This document shows positions 47,901-62,900 of a stretch of DNA of 64,000 bases, piece after piece. This stretch comes from Beta vulgaris subsp. vulgaris (taxonomy: Eukaryota > Streptophyta > Magnoliopsida > Caryophyllales > Amaranthaceae), in NCBI RefSeq assembly GCF_026745355.1, contig NC_079208.1, positions 53,581,276 through 53,645,275 on the forward strand, read 5' to 3'. Made by a program: the position numbers and the translations under genes. Numbering within the stretch: the first letter of the stretch is position 1; each line of letters starts with the position of its first letter. Under the pieces are notes generated by a model that searched no databases, was not told the DNA's origin, and saw only the letters and a list, made by a program, of their open reading frames with translations.

Positions 47901-50900
47901 CTGAATAACGTCGACATAACTTTCATACTCCTCTGATAAGCGATCAATAAAACGGCTAGCAGTTGCCTGAAGCAGAAAGAATAAAGCTTTATCTTCATAT
48001 GCCAAAGCATTATTAGGTCCAACTCCTTGGTTCTTTGCTAAAGGGAAACTGATAATCCAATCCAAATACATTGTTTCTTATTTTTCTTTGGTTGGGAGCA
48101 TGGGCATTCAGGCATCTGTAGAGAGACCAAAAAAGATATATACCTGCCAGGTTCTAGCTTGGTCGATTAGAGATTGCAAGCTTGTAATCTGTTCAGAATT
48201 CTCCATAAGCTTCAATCCCGAGTTAACATTCTCAGAGAACTCCATGCACTCATCCTTCAGCTTGATAAACTTCCCAGGATCTGAACGGTAGACAATCTAC
48301 ATACAGGAATTTCAATAATCAATAAATAATAAATCAAGTTATAGAAGCTTTTTTTTTAAAGATTTCCAAGTACTTCCAACTCCCAAGATAGTGACATGAA
48401 CAAGTTGCTTATTTAACAACACATTCATTTGAAGTATAAAGCAAGCTGCTCCCTTACAATATTAGTATCTGTCCATATACGTTTCTCAAAATTTTAAAAG
48501 GAACTCCAGAACCTCTCAAAGCAGACAGCATATGAGGCAAACTAAAGAGAAGAAGATTTTTTTTGCATTTCAAGTTTTCAACAGGCATAAAAATAGTATC
48601 TGATCTATCCGGATCTTTAACCTTTCTTCCAACTTATCTTGCAAGTTGCAACACCAGCAATATGATTACGTGTAAAGAATTAAATAGAACTTGCAATCTA
48701 GCTTTTCTGCAATACCTTTCTTTGCACTCTTTTGCACTCCGATTCATGTTTTTCTAACAATTTTGCCCTTTGCTCATCAGACTTTCTTGACGAAAACGAA
48801 CCAGCCAGATAATTACAATAATGCCTGACCTGAATAATGTTTCAGATTGAAAGGGAATATTAATAAAGCAACAAATTTAAGGGAGGGCAGGAAAACAGAA
48901 GGATGAACGAATACCTCATTTTCCAATTCGAGCGATTTACATTTATCTACCAGCTTCTGATGTTTGCAACTATACTTTATAGCTGGATCCAGCTCGTCAC
49001 AAGCAAGCAACAGGTGAAATCGCAATGCTCCAAGTCTTAACCAGACACAGCTTATGTTATCTGAAGGGACAACATGGTCAAAGTCTTGCAATATGACTGT
49101 AAGAGATGCATTATTGTAATTGAGAGATATGTACCCTCATGCGCGCGTGTATAGAAAACTTCTTTCAGCAGCGGTTCAATAAGTGGTTTGACAAGGGAAA
49201 CAAACTTCTGATGTCTGGATGAACCAAGAAGCGAAACAAGAGTTTTCACGTCATCCTGCTGCATTGAACAAAAGGAAGATGATGCCTCATGCGTATATAA
49301 AAAACAACTTTTTGTTAGCAAAAGTACATTCTAAAGATTTCAGTTTCGTGTGCCATTGTAACATGATGCACATCATGCTGAGTGTAGAATCTACTTCGTG
49401 GGGGTAAACCTGGGAAACCTCGTTCGACAAGTTACCCAGATTACCAGCCAAGCAGATACCCCCCCCCCCATCTCCTCAGCCAGATTACCAGCCAAGCAGA
49501 TACCCCCCCCCCCATCTCCTCAGACTTTTGACCAATAATTTCCCTCCCCTAAAATCCAACACTCTTTAGTATCATGTGTGGAGTAACAGCCATAGAGAAG
49601 AAATCATTGACAATTGCTGCTTCACTAGCAAGGATCTAAAGCGACAAGAAGAAAAAACCCTAGCAATCCAAGTCTCCCCTTCTCTATTTCACCCTATGAC
49701 CCTCTCCCTGTTGATCACCTATTACTGGTAAGTGGTAAGTAAGCGCAGCGACACCAGAGACATATCCACTTACTGCATATGCCAGGTGTCACATTGCACC
49801 AGCAGGAATGCCATGTTGATACTAACAAGCTGAGATAAAGAGATGAGTTGAACTGTAGGGTTACCTTAGTGAGCAGCAGACCATATCAATTTAGTTTATA
49901 GCTAATCAGCTACAAAGCCCCCAAAGAAATGCAAGACAACTCATAAAGTCTAATGAAAAATATTACCTTGATCTTGTTCTTGAAAAGCGACGAAACACTT
50001 GATTTAATTTCCACAAAGTTTTCAAGTGTAAAGGACTTTCTATGGGCAGATATAATCTGAAAGCAAAGGATTAATCAGCCAAGGTAGATGCACCACTCAC
50101 AAGAAGCAAAAATATTATTAGATTATTGGCATGTGACGTACCTGGAGCAACAAGTAACGAGCACCACATATAAGAGAAGAATGCATGTCTGCATTAGGCA
50201 CAACGCTTTTCCAAATGTTAGATGAGGCAACCCTGAGCTTGAAGCAATGAAAATGGTAATCCTTCATAACATATGCAGATTTCCTACACCAGATCCCAAA
50301 AAAAAATACAGATATGATTCTCTTGTAGTTTGCCTTCGTTTTTTAGATGATAGAGAAAGCAACATACGTAGAGTAGAACATACAATAATCCATAAACCAA
50401 TCCTATGATTAACAGACATCATTGTAAAGTGAAAAGAGTCCCTTGATGCCATTTTAATGTATATACATCTACCAAATTAATAACAGTTTGGGGCACATAG
50501 CAGTGCAATATGAAATTCTAGTACTTATTCCACATTAGTTGCAACAAGAAGGGGAGCACAAGTTTTGATCAGTGCACGTGACGAAAAGAGAGATTCATGC
50601 GATAAAGAGAGATCGAAAGAACCCATTGCCAAATGAAGTAATATTGCAACTAATTTGAAAGTTCCTAAAAAGGGACGTGTCACAACTATACTGGAACAAA
50701 GGAAGTAAATACTACTTAAATATTTACAAATAGAAAAAACTGATCTTTAAACATAATTTTTTTACCAAATCTTCTTAAATTTTGAATTGATTACAAAAGT
50801 CTTACAGAACATTAAATTTGCAAATATAACCCCAAAAAAGGACATTTTTATAGGTATGCATGCATATAGAATCAGACTTTTTTTAAGGTTATATAAAGTC

Positions 50901-53900
50901 AAACTTTAAGAAACTGTTATTAGCCTTTTTTATTTTCTTCTCTTCATTGTCCATTCTTTTGGCATTCCTTACTGAATACTCATTCATTCTTCTATATTAT
51001 TGCTTTGTTTAAAGAGAGTGGAATAGAGATCTTTTATTGCCAGTTCAGCCACCAATAGAGTAGCAGAGCAAAATTTGACATATATTCACCCAATATATTC
51101 GGTCTCCCATGGGGTGGGAGGGGATGAAAATGAAAATTTGACATTTCATCATGCCACAAATGATAGTGCCATCTTTTATATGAGCAAAATTTGTGGTAAA
51201 ACTAAAATATGCACAAATGAAAGATATCATGCACAACTCTTCAACAGCAGCATATTAAGGGTTCTTTAAATGAAAGATATCCAAGTTGGAACGGGTGCAT
51301 GACTAAGATTTGCAACTTGATTACATTGACATAGCCCACAGGTGATACCATGACATATACGATATTGCATGTTTCATAATTGGCTTGGGGGTAAGAAAAT
51401 CAGGGACACTTGGGAGAGTCAAATACTAGCATCACTGATTATTACTTACATAAAAGTGAATTTCTCTGAAGTATCTGGAGAACACCTCTCTACAACCTAA
51501 AAACGATTTGAAGTGCTAGGGTGACTACAAATAACCTTGTTATCCACTAGATAATGCGCGGGGTTCCAAATTTCAAATATGATTGTGAATGTGATTACCA
51601 TAAGCCAAGAACAGTCATGGACCTACTATTGCAGGCAATGCAGATGGTTTACGGCTCGAGGACCAATATAACAGCTCAAAGACATCGATAACAAAGTCAC
51701 AAACCTCACGATGCCGTGCTATAGCTGAGATTTAACTCCCTAGTGATGACACTCTTCCTAAAGTTCAAATGATTTCCCGATATCATTGGTAGATTACCTA
51801 CGGCACTATCTCTTGAGAGCAGGATTGATGATCCAAACAAGTTCTCACAACAAGAGCCCTTCTCTTGTAAACGGGTGACACCTTCTTGATGCCTTTGTAA
51901 TCAAGGCTCAAGCTCTTTATTACTTGTCAAAAACAATAAAGAATTAAGACCCTTATTAGCACCATTGACACAAGATTGCCACTCAGCCAGTCAAGTCATA
52001 TATAAGTAATAAGCCCTATAGATTATATAATAACACTTATTGTGTAAAATCAGGAATGAAAACAACCCAAAAAAAAATTTGGTCCCATTAGAGGAAAAAT
52101 GAACTAACTCTACAATCCCGTGGCTCCATCTTTGAATAGTTGTCTCACTTTTACCAACACACAACTTTGATCATTGATATCTTTAAATGTCTATTACTAA
52201 GAAATTTAAAAACGTAGGTATATTGAAATTATACTTGAACAAAACAATAAATTGTTTGAAGTAATGTAATTGTATTATATATTATTATTGGAAAACAAGG
52301 TCAAAAGGGAAGTTTGTTAAAACATAATGTCAAAGAGCAAAAACTATCAGAAGATCACGGCAATATCATGGAGGCATTCCTCGTAGTAAAATATTCAAAA
52401 TTAATTAAAAAATTGGATAAAACATTTCAGCTACTTCACATAATCAATAATTCTAACAAGCTATCTGGCAACACACATAATTTGGAGATGAAATTGATCC
52501 CCCAACATGTGAAAACGACCTCAATCCAATAATAATCAATGATTTGGAAATGAACTTCTTGATAACAGAGCGTGCAACTTGCAAATCAGGCAATGGAGAC
52601 CATGAGTATGAATCTTAAGCAGACAAAAATGAAGAGAAAATCTCTCCTCAAGAAATGCCTTACAGTAAATATTGTACAGTCTCCGTCTTCAGTGGTTTAA
52701 CAAGCATATCGGGTATCAGGAACTCATAACCCTCTGTCCCAGGAAGCTCCTGAGAAGGAAGAAATTATTCAAGTTCAAGAGATATAATTTCTTAAGAAAC
52801 TTAAGTAGGAACTAGGAACAACAACTCCTTAAGAAAGCAATAAATATAATACCTTGTTAGAGACAACGGGGCGATTCCACAGGCAGGAATGCCATTTACC
52901 CCAAATTTCAAGAAGACCGCTAAATAAATTTTGGCCAACTGCAACACAAATACAGATGAAAGGTTAAAGTAGAGTAAAAGTACTGCAGTAGCAATAGGTT
53001 CTAATAAGGAATTCACTTGACCTTCTGGTTCATTCCTCCATGCCTCAAGTATCCATAACACTTTCTGGTGAGGTACCAAATCTAAGGGAGCCCGTGATGA
53101 AAAATTGATTCCGAAATGCAAAGAATTTTCCAAATCATCATGCAAGCCAGATAAAAGCTGTAAAAGACAGCAATAAGAACCAATGTTAAAAGGCCTGATG
53201 GGAAGAAAAAGAAAAAAGAATGCTTTCGAAGGCTATATACCACTAAATAAGAAGTAGAATAAAAGAATAAGAGGCACAAGAAGTTCCTGAACCTATGTAA
53301 ATAAATCACTGAACTATCCCCTTTTCTTTATATTTCTGGGTTAATAAATCATAACCATAAAGGCTGGATAAGAAAAAATATATTTCCTGTTATAAGTTGA
53401 GAATGCATGATGAGATCATGTTTAATTTGTATCATTATTTTTTACATCTTTCTACTTTCATCTTCGTATACATAATGTCATAATCCTAAGGTTTTTATTT
53501 AGCATAGACCCAGATTGGGTGTTAAAAAAAAAGCAAAATTCTCACGTTCTCAAGATGATCAAAAGCCTAGATAGCAGGTAAAAACGTTGTTTCCCTGATA
53601 ATCTTTTAGCAATATCCATCAGTCCCAAGCAAAAGTGTAATGACATGGCAAAGCATAATAATTAAAATACGACCTACAAAATTGTGGCTTGTGGAATATT
53701 CAATCAGCCGTAATTGTCCAAGCAGATAGCACGTTCTGCGGTGCTATCCACTTACCTTTGACCAAGAATGTTGCCTTTATATAAACACAGGTAAATTCTC
53801 AGATTCTTATTCCACATATCACCTAATGCAGGCAACACAACTAATGACAGCAGACTATCAAAAGCGTTAACACTATTAAGCTGGTCCAAGATAAGAAACA

Positions 53901-56900
53901 ACATAGGTCCCTTGACATCAGCTGAATCCGGTTTGCATCTCCATTAATGAATAGAAGATTCTTCAACAAGCAGCCTTCAAGACCTCTTTAAAGCATTCAG
54001 GTTAGAGGCTACCACACCTACAGAAGTAAGAAGGCTTTGTGATCCTTGATGATATGCAGATGAAGAATGACTCTACATTTTCTTCTGTATGAACCCACTA
54101 GGCTGACCACCCTTTGCAAGTGCTATAATGCAAGAATTGTCATGAAATGAAACCAAAATCGCATGGAAAATATTTTTTCGGGGTTGTTACAGTTGTTGCT
54201 TTGTTTGAACAAGATAACATTCCAACAGCCATTCTGTCAAAACATGATTTTCCACCTTATATTCTCACAACTAGTAGATTCCATGAATTGATCATCGAGC
54301 ACCCACTAGTTTGCCCATGAGGGCTGAGTGCTTTCCCTAAGGTCATAGTGCTCTCCTAGGTTTTAGCTAACAGGGAAAGTACAATGTATAAGTCTTATTT
54401 ATTTGGTTCATCTTCATCCTCATAAGCAGAAAGACGTTTGGCTGGTAAGTGGCTCAGAAAGAGGGTTCACAATTATAGATTGTTCACCATCTGAAAGCCC
54501 AAAAAAAACATTTGGCATATAAGGTCCATATTGAAGGAAGACAGAAAGGAATCATAGGCTTGTTAGGCTAAAGCTTAATTGCATCAGAATTTTTGTCTCC
54601 ATCTCGTTTCTTTTTGAGAGAATGTTGTAAAGTGAGTCAAGCTTGAGAACCAAGGTTGTTCCAGTTTTTGTCATGTGAGAAATCAGAATTCAACAGCACG
54701 AGACCCAATAGTGTTCTCATCACAATAAAAGGAGCAAAGTTTCATTATAATCACACTCATAAATCACTTAACAACTTAACAAGATAATTATATATCTAAA
54801 AAAAATGAATGTGAAACATAATCACAGATGGTAACACACACACACACACATAATTATAACAGTGTATCGTACCAATTGCACGTCTTTTGGATCTGCAAAA
54901 ATGATTGCTGATAAATCTTGGAGCAAGAACAAATCCAGGAAAAGGCTTGTCTCATCAACTATAACAAGACTTTGCATCCAAGTCTCGAAACCACAGCTAA
55001 AGTTTATAATTTCAGGGTTGACTGTACAACAAGAAGAATTTGCCAGGGAATGTCCACTTCTCTGAATTCTTCTATTTTCCTCCAGTATGTTTCTTTCACT
55101 GTCATATCTCCTAGATAGCCTCTGCAAAAATAGCCCAAGAATGTTAGATGTTGAATCAGATCTAAGTGTCCACTTTCTGTAAGATATATACCTCATACAT
55201 ATCCTGTAACTTCTCGGCAACGTCCCGCTCTTCATATTTCCCAAATAGAGATGATGTCATGCAAACACCTACAGATCCGGAGAACATAAAGGGTAAGATA
55301 TTGCATCTACCATCCAAAAGCATAGCACACTAGAATAACAAAAGAATCAAAAAGCAAAAGCAAAAGCCATGCTTCAACCTAAAGCGACCAGGACTCAATT
55401 CTTTCATCCTAAAAATAATTTCTACATCTACGTTTGCAACTAGGATCCCTAATCAAGCGAGAGGAGCACCCAAGTCGAGGCATGCCCAACTCAAGTTGAG
55501 CTATGACTACACACACGCACGCACGAACTCACCCACTTACATAAATATGTACAGGAAAGCGCAATATAAAAATCAATAAACAACAAAATAAAATTATCCT
55601 CAAATGGCTCCATCAGGTCAAGAGAACATACATCTTCAAAAGAAGCAAAATTCTAATCCGGTAAAAGGTTCAACCACGACCATTAATTCATTCCTACGAG
55701 ATCATTGGGAAGGAGACATGGTACAACACTTGACTGGAAAAACTTAGAAGATTTAAACAATTCTATTCCCTATCCTTCTTTACCTTACTTGGGCAGGCCA
55801 TCACTAACCCTTGACAGCGGGATTGAACATCAGTTTTACAGTTTTACCAAATAAGAGTGCATGGTTGAAATCCAAAGACCTAATGCATTAATTGACAAAA
55901 GGATGAACATTGAGCCTTCAAAGCGTTGGAGTGAGGTGACTCCAACTGTGATTCTCTTTGAAGTTGGCACCAATATGCAGACAAAGAAATCCTTGCATGC
56001 AGAAGACTTTCTAGAAGCACCAAGTATTAAAGACAAGTACAGAGTATTAAAAAAAGAAGTGAAGGGCCAAGGACCAAAAGTTAGGCAAAGTTCCTTTCTC
56101 TTACTGAATGGGTAAAAATACAAGAGCTTTAGTCGTACTCACACTGACAGGACAGTGTAATCAAAACCCTGCTGTTTTGGGGAAAAAATATTAGTTCAAC
56201 ATGGTCTTAGCACGTGTACTGGCAAGATGTCAATTTCAGAGCTTAAATAGATGATAAAATTTGCGAGGATATCTTTTGGAGATGTTGAGTCATCAAAACG
56301 GGCTATAAGATTACAATCCGACGGAACCAAGAAAGAGCATAAGATATATCAGTTTGTGTATTTCAAATAAGGTGATGAAAAGCATTTGGACCTATGTGGA
56401 GGAAATAGATCTAGAGGTGCTCGTCTTATGATTGTTTCTCTATATAGGGGACCTAGGAGGTGGTTTAGGGCGTCGACAGGTTTAAAATATAAAAATTTAG
56501 CCCAAACTCTACTCCTCACTTGAAATATTAATCATTTCAACAATTACCTGTTGCTTTGAGTTATGTACAAAGAGAGGGAGGTATAAACTATAAGTGGACT
56601 CAAACGATGTCTCTGTTTTCCATCTTTAGTTCACTATCGTGTTAGTCTTTATCTCTCAGATGGTGTCATTCAAATCATAGAAACTCCTATGATCATGCTT
56701 GTTTTTCATAAATGTGTGAGAAATAAAGTTTCAGGATTAGTTTACATTCTCTCTTGTCAAGAGTCTTATCTATAATGTTTTATTTACTAATCTTGGGGTC
56801 CCTATATAGTTTTAGAGAAAAATGAAAAGGGCCTATTTTCTTTGAAAGGTCCTATAACTCGTATAATAATAATAAAAATCCATGTATGTCTCCTATGAGA

Positions 56901-59900
56901 ATGTAAAGATTCTTCATTAACCAATTTCCATGCAACATACAACATGATACAGATGGTAGACATCATGCCAATTAGCATGTACACAGCAGCATAAATTCCA
57001 AAACCAGAGTAGCATGCAAATTTCTTCCCTTGTAGAACAAGAAAAGCAAAGCATTGGACAAGAAATCTCAGCTCTTTTCAACAAACTGAACCAAGTTCAC
57101 CCACTTAAGTGAAGCACAAAGGTTTTTGAGATCAAAAGACTCCGACAATTATTTGAACCTGTATGTCTTATGCTTACAGAAGATGATAACTAGTAAAAGA
57201 GAAACTCATTGCCTACCTTGCATGGCAAGAAAACGAAGTTCTCGATTGGTTGATAAAGCAACTTCGAGGAGACGACCATCAACTGCAAAAACACAACTAT
57301 CTTCAGTAAAATATGCATACCAAATAAGAAAGAACAAGTGACAAATGTGAAAGATTATATACATTGCATTTGCAAATGTTTCCCTGGCCAGAGTAGCTTC
57401 GCGAAGCCAACAAGTTGCTGAAGTTTATTACATATATCGGCAGAACGAGGTAAAGATGGATGACCTCCATGTGCCCATAACATCGACTTCTCAGAATTTA
57501 AAGAGTAAGGCAATCGCTTATTTAGATTTACAGACATCGTATCAAAACTTCTCTACAAGAATGACAAACAGGATTAGGTCACAAATATGATCAACCCAGC
57601 AAACTGAAGTGACAGAAAAGAATACAAATATGCAATACAGAAGTATGAAAACACAAAAGATCAAATCAAGCATTGTTTTATAAAAGGCTAAAAGCACAAG
57701 TTACAAAGAGCATGAAAATAATAAGTGATGAGCATATGATACTCACCAACATATTATCTACGGCTTCTGGAAAAAGTTCTCTCAGTTTCAGCACAATCTT
57801 CATCAAAGCACGCCAATGAACTAGCAGAGTTTCGAATTCTGATGACACTATGATATTCCAGAATAGGATGTGCTCTTCCAAAAGGTCAGTGTATGTTTGG
57901 TGTAAAAATTCAAAAGATACAGATTCAACAATCACATTCAGCACTTCTTCTTCCAACTTTCGCAAGGATTGCACCAGAGATTTAATACATTTATCAGTCA
58001 AGTGCTCACTGACCTCAGCATTCCACTGCCAGAGACTACGTCTTAAAAGTCCAACACTATTGATAGCATTAAAAAGAAGCTTTGCAGAAGATATTGATAA
58101 ACTTGCGAGCAAGTCAACAGACTCTAAAGCGAGGATTGGCAACGACTGCAGGTCAACGTCTCCACTCTGATGAGACAATTCGTGACAACATTGAAAGATG
58201 CATGTCCAGATTGGGTGTGCCAATTCCTTTCTAAGTAGATTCTCCAAACCTAAAGAACCAAAGAAATCGCAGCAGGGATGCAACTGCGCATCAAACCAAC
58301 GTAACCACGACAGACACAGGTCAAGATCAGTTTTTCCGGTAACTTGATCAATGACCCAATCAGCAGCAAACAAAAGCTTTTTCTTGATGAGCAGAATATC
58401 AAAGTCCTTGGTCAGAACGCATTTCATAGTTCCACCACTTGGACCTCGTGGATACATTATTTCCTGCAACATCTTCAAGTCCAGCAAGTACATTGATTTG
58501 GAACTATTGGAGTACACATCCTCCCTCAACATCTGATGCCTGGGAATGTACAGCTCATATGATGCACACTGCATCCCAAGATACTCCAGATACAAGAAGT
58601 TTTGTCTGACAGAAGCTTCGACTGAGTGCCAAACATAATCTTTAAGTTTCAGTCCCGCAGGCCATCCACCTGGCAAGCAAAGAGATAACTCACCATGAGA
58701 CACCTCTGTCAATTGCTTCGAATAAATATCCCCAGAATCAGCAAAAAGCTTTCCTGCTAAAGCTAAGGAACCATTGCTCATCAAATAAGTAGTTCTTGCT
58801 TCCTGGACAATACGCAATCCACAAGGTTCACCTAATGACGAAAGATATGAATGCTCCCAACTACTGTGAAGGCTCCACAGAACATCATTGCCAGTCATTA
58901 AAAGCTGCTCAAATAAGCGAACCCATCGAACTAGTTCAAGATAAGTAATTTGAACATTCAGGAGCAGACCTTCATTCCTAGCATGCATGTGTGCTTTTGC
59001 CATACAATCAACCAACATCCTATTAGGAATGTTAAATAAAGCAAGAAAGCTCTTAACCTCATCTAATTCAATATCCTGTTTCTTCTCCATGCCATCTTCA
59101 CTAAGCAGCCAATTTGGATGCATCATAACAATTTCAATTCCTCTATTTCTCATTGCCCGGGACACATCACCACGGCTTGGGTTGATGGTGAGAAACATTC
59201 TAAAGTTAGGATGTGGAGATAGAACCAAAGGTTTTCCATCCACGTTTCCACACTCGTTGACAGTGATTGACCCTTCTGATTCAACTAATGAGTTGATCCG
59301 ATCAAGAACCTGTGACATTTACATAAAGATCTTAAAGTATGAATTTGTGAAAAAGTATCCAGAATTGTACGTCAAAAAAAAAACTAACAAGAAATTTACA
59401 GAAAATTTGGGGGCGACAGAATTGAAGGTGTACAGATAGCAATTAGCATACCGTTGGATTGCAGAGATTAGCATCCTCAAGCACAATCCATTCTCCATTC
59501 TGAATTGCCTTTATTAGTGGCCCTGCGGCCCATTCAAACTTTACTGGAACTGGCCTTCCCTTTTGAACTTCTTGCAGCTTCTGAACTTTCTGCAAAACAT
59601 TAGACAGATCGTCCAAAGACCAAGACACCGGAAGCATAGACCTCTCCAAATCAAATGCTATAAGTTCAATAATCTCAACCAACAAAGATAAAGATTCCCT
59701 CCAACTATCACCATCTGAAGCACCAGAATTAGGTGTGTGGCCAGAACTAATATTAGATGAAAAACAGAGCCATTTGGTAATCAGCTCTTCTCTGTCCCTT
59801 AGAAATTCGTCAGCAGAGGAATCTAACTTCAGGTTGCAGTACTCATTAATATAGCGCTCGACTTGAGTGACAACACAGTGAAAGTTCCTATAGGCATTGT

Positions 59901-62900
59901 ACTGCTCAAAAGACCCAAGTAATTCAGATATATCAGTAGCAGATGAAAGATTAATTTCATTGAGCACATTTCCAGTTAGATGCGCAAGCAGCCTTATTAA
60001 CGACGTCTTGCCTGAAGATGTTGGCCCGACCAAAATGCATAACCACTTCTGTTGTATACATTGTGCGGCAGCTTCCAATGTATTCCTCAATCCTGGAAAA
60101 ATCTTCAGTTCGCTATCAATGGTCTTGATGGACTGGAAACGGTTTCTCCTAATACGAGAATTACCAACAACCAAAAGGTGATCATCCATTTGTACACGTG
60201 GATATGGGTTTATAGAAGGTTTCGTTCCAAAAACTTCTTCATATAGTCGCAATACCTCCCTCCGGTCTACAGCAGTTCGCATTCTTTGAACATAGACAAC
60301 ATCTAGGAAGGAATCATTCTTCATATATCCAGAAGAACCTGCATAATACTTAATTCTTTAACAAACAAAAGATAATGTCCATTTATAAAATCCTACATGT
60401 GTGCATACACCAACCTTCAATTATCTGGCAGGAGCGCATGATATCACGTAAATTGAATTCCCATGGAGATCCCTGCTGTGCGAACTTATGATGTAACATA
60501 GTATCTTCATACAATCTCTTGTTAAATGCAATCAATCTGGTAAGTATGGACTCGGGGATGGCCGGAAAGCGGGAACGACATATGTAATGATAATCATGTT
60601 CGCCTAATTCATCCACATAGACCTGATCAAAGAGAGAAAGAGATACTCAGTTTGCTTGAAAGACAGGTATGCAAGGATCATCATCTTACCCAAACATAGA
60701 CCTGATCTATGAAAAAAGGCAGTAATAAGTTCATGAGGCAATTATCGCAATACATCAACCCAAAACAGGAACATAGTGGAAAAGTTGCATCAATAAGCAC
60801 ATACCTTTATAAATCTATTAAGAAACGATTTTGGGAGACCCTTCCTGCCACCACCCTGGCAAGAAGGATTTTGACAAGCAAAAACTCTAAAAGAAGATGG
60901 ACACTTGAAAGATTGGCCCAACTCCGGAATATAAACCTCAGCTCTGTGGTCCAAGATAGCATTCAGTCCCTGACATTACAAACTATGGTGAGAAACGGAA
61001 AAAAAAAAATCCAAAGCTACAAGCAAACGAAAATCTACAATCTTCAATGAACAAAAGCACAGTGATCTTTGCCTCCAAAACAGATTGCTGAGCCAAATTG
61101 ATCTCATCCAGCAAAACCCATGATCCCTCCTTTAAGGCCTGAAAACACAAATCATGCACAATGTAATTATTACAATCTAACAAAACCTTCGAGCGTCAAA
61201 ATATACTTTTAGTACCTGTAGTAATATTCCATCAGACCAAGCAAATTGTAACCCTTCATCACTCTCAATAGGCAAGTCCGACCCTAGTAGGTCCATGATA
61301 TCGGTCTATACCATGTCAAAAAAATAAAAAATAAAAAAACATTATACACAAAAGAAACACATGTTTACAAAACTGAGTAAGAAATGCAAACGAAAAAGGC
61401 AAAGAGATAAAAGTATACGAAGACAGTTAATCAGGCCATATACAAAGTTCTAACCTGTTCAGACAGGTTGATACGTACAACCTTGTGACCTGAAAACTTT
61501 CCGACGGCTGAAATTAAACTTGTTTTCCCAACTCCAGGGCTACCTTCCAACAACACTACAATGGATAGAAGCAATTAAATATCAAGATCAAAGAGATCAA
61601 CAAAAACACCAATCTGGTACAAGGTATGAGAAAAATATCAAACCAGGCTTTGACAGTTGCATAGCACGCAAAACTCGCAAGACATTTCTACGTGTAGTAG
61701 GAGCCAAGAACTCAAACCCACTATCTTCCAGGTGAACAGCACCTACACAGCAGAAGACAATCCCTCATGATCCAGTTCAGTTTCAAGCACAAATAAACTT
61801 TACAATTCAGATAACAAAAGCAATCCTATTGACTCAAAAATGGATGCCAATCTAACCTATCATAAATTTCACAGTTTCAATGGTTAAAAAGTCACTGACA
61901 CAAAGAAACAACACTAACACCATATCATAAACTATCTATGAATTCTATAATGAGGAATATGAGTTTTAGAAGACAGAATTCAACTAGAAAATGAAGAAAC
62001 AGCACAAAAGAAGAGGATAAAGTGTCCACTATCATAGTGTATTCAGTGACGCTTTATGGCTTCATGTCACTTAAAGGCTATCACATGAGTAACACCAATG
62101 AAATGCAGGTAGAGTAGTATGGCTACATAATCTCATATCTGGGACTTATTACGTGTGAAAATTTAGAAGGTGAGCAAACCCTTTTCATACACCAAAGAAT
62201 CGAACCAAAATAATGAAGAACTTTTATCATGCAAAAATACACAAACTATAAACATCTTATAGAGCTAACAGATTAGTTGCAAAAACAAACCAGTTAGTGA
62301 CTACCTTTCTTGATATAAAATGGATGAATACCAAAATGATTGTCACATTGCATTTCCTCAGTTTCTGAATCATCCACAGCTCTGCTAATATCAGCCCATC
62401 CATAATTGTCCATTCGAAGCAGTTCTGAGTCATCCATAGCAGAATTATCTTCCTGATACAGAAAAACATACATGAAGATGACAAAATTACGTGAGGACCA
62501 TAAACTATACTCCCTATGTTCGTATTTAACAATTACACTTTGACCTGCATGCTTGACGATGGAAAACTTTGAGCATTAATATCTCTAATTATGTACTCCC
62601 TCCGATTTCTAAAGATCTTCCTTGTTACTGTTACTACAAATACCAATGAGAATCAATTTGTGTGGGGTATGGGGTGGGTAAAGTAGGAGAGAGAAAGGGG
62701 TTAAGATAAATAAACAAATAAAAAGTGGTTAAAGTAGGAGAGAGGAAGGGAGTAAAATTGAATTAATAATGTAATGATGGACCATATGATAGGGACATGA
62801 GAGGGTAAAAAGAGAAAAAAAAATCAAATAAGGAATAAAGTAAAAGAAGGAAGATCTTTGGAAACGCACTTAAACGGAAAGAGGGAAGATTTTTAGGAAA

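Larger units (their letters stand above)
37803..57746 (-). other. MDN1: midasin linker exons and long introns
   Basis: Many short exons encode an alpha-helical, weakly conserved linker. Recognisable stretches include about 57363-57552, 55194-55268, 54872-55121, 53023-53159, 47640-48000, 46700-47250, 40405-40700, 39530-39890 and 37907-38113. Introns longer than 1 kb at about 55270-57215, 53310-54820 and 50290-52685 hold no other gene that I recognise. Exact borders of most linker exons were not resolved by eye. Confidence 0.6.
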
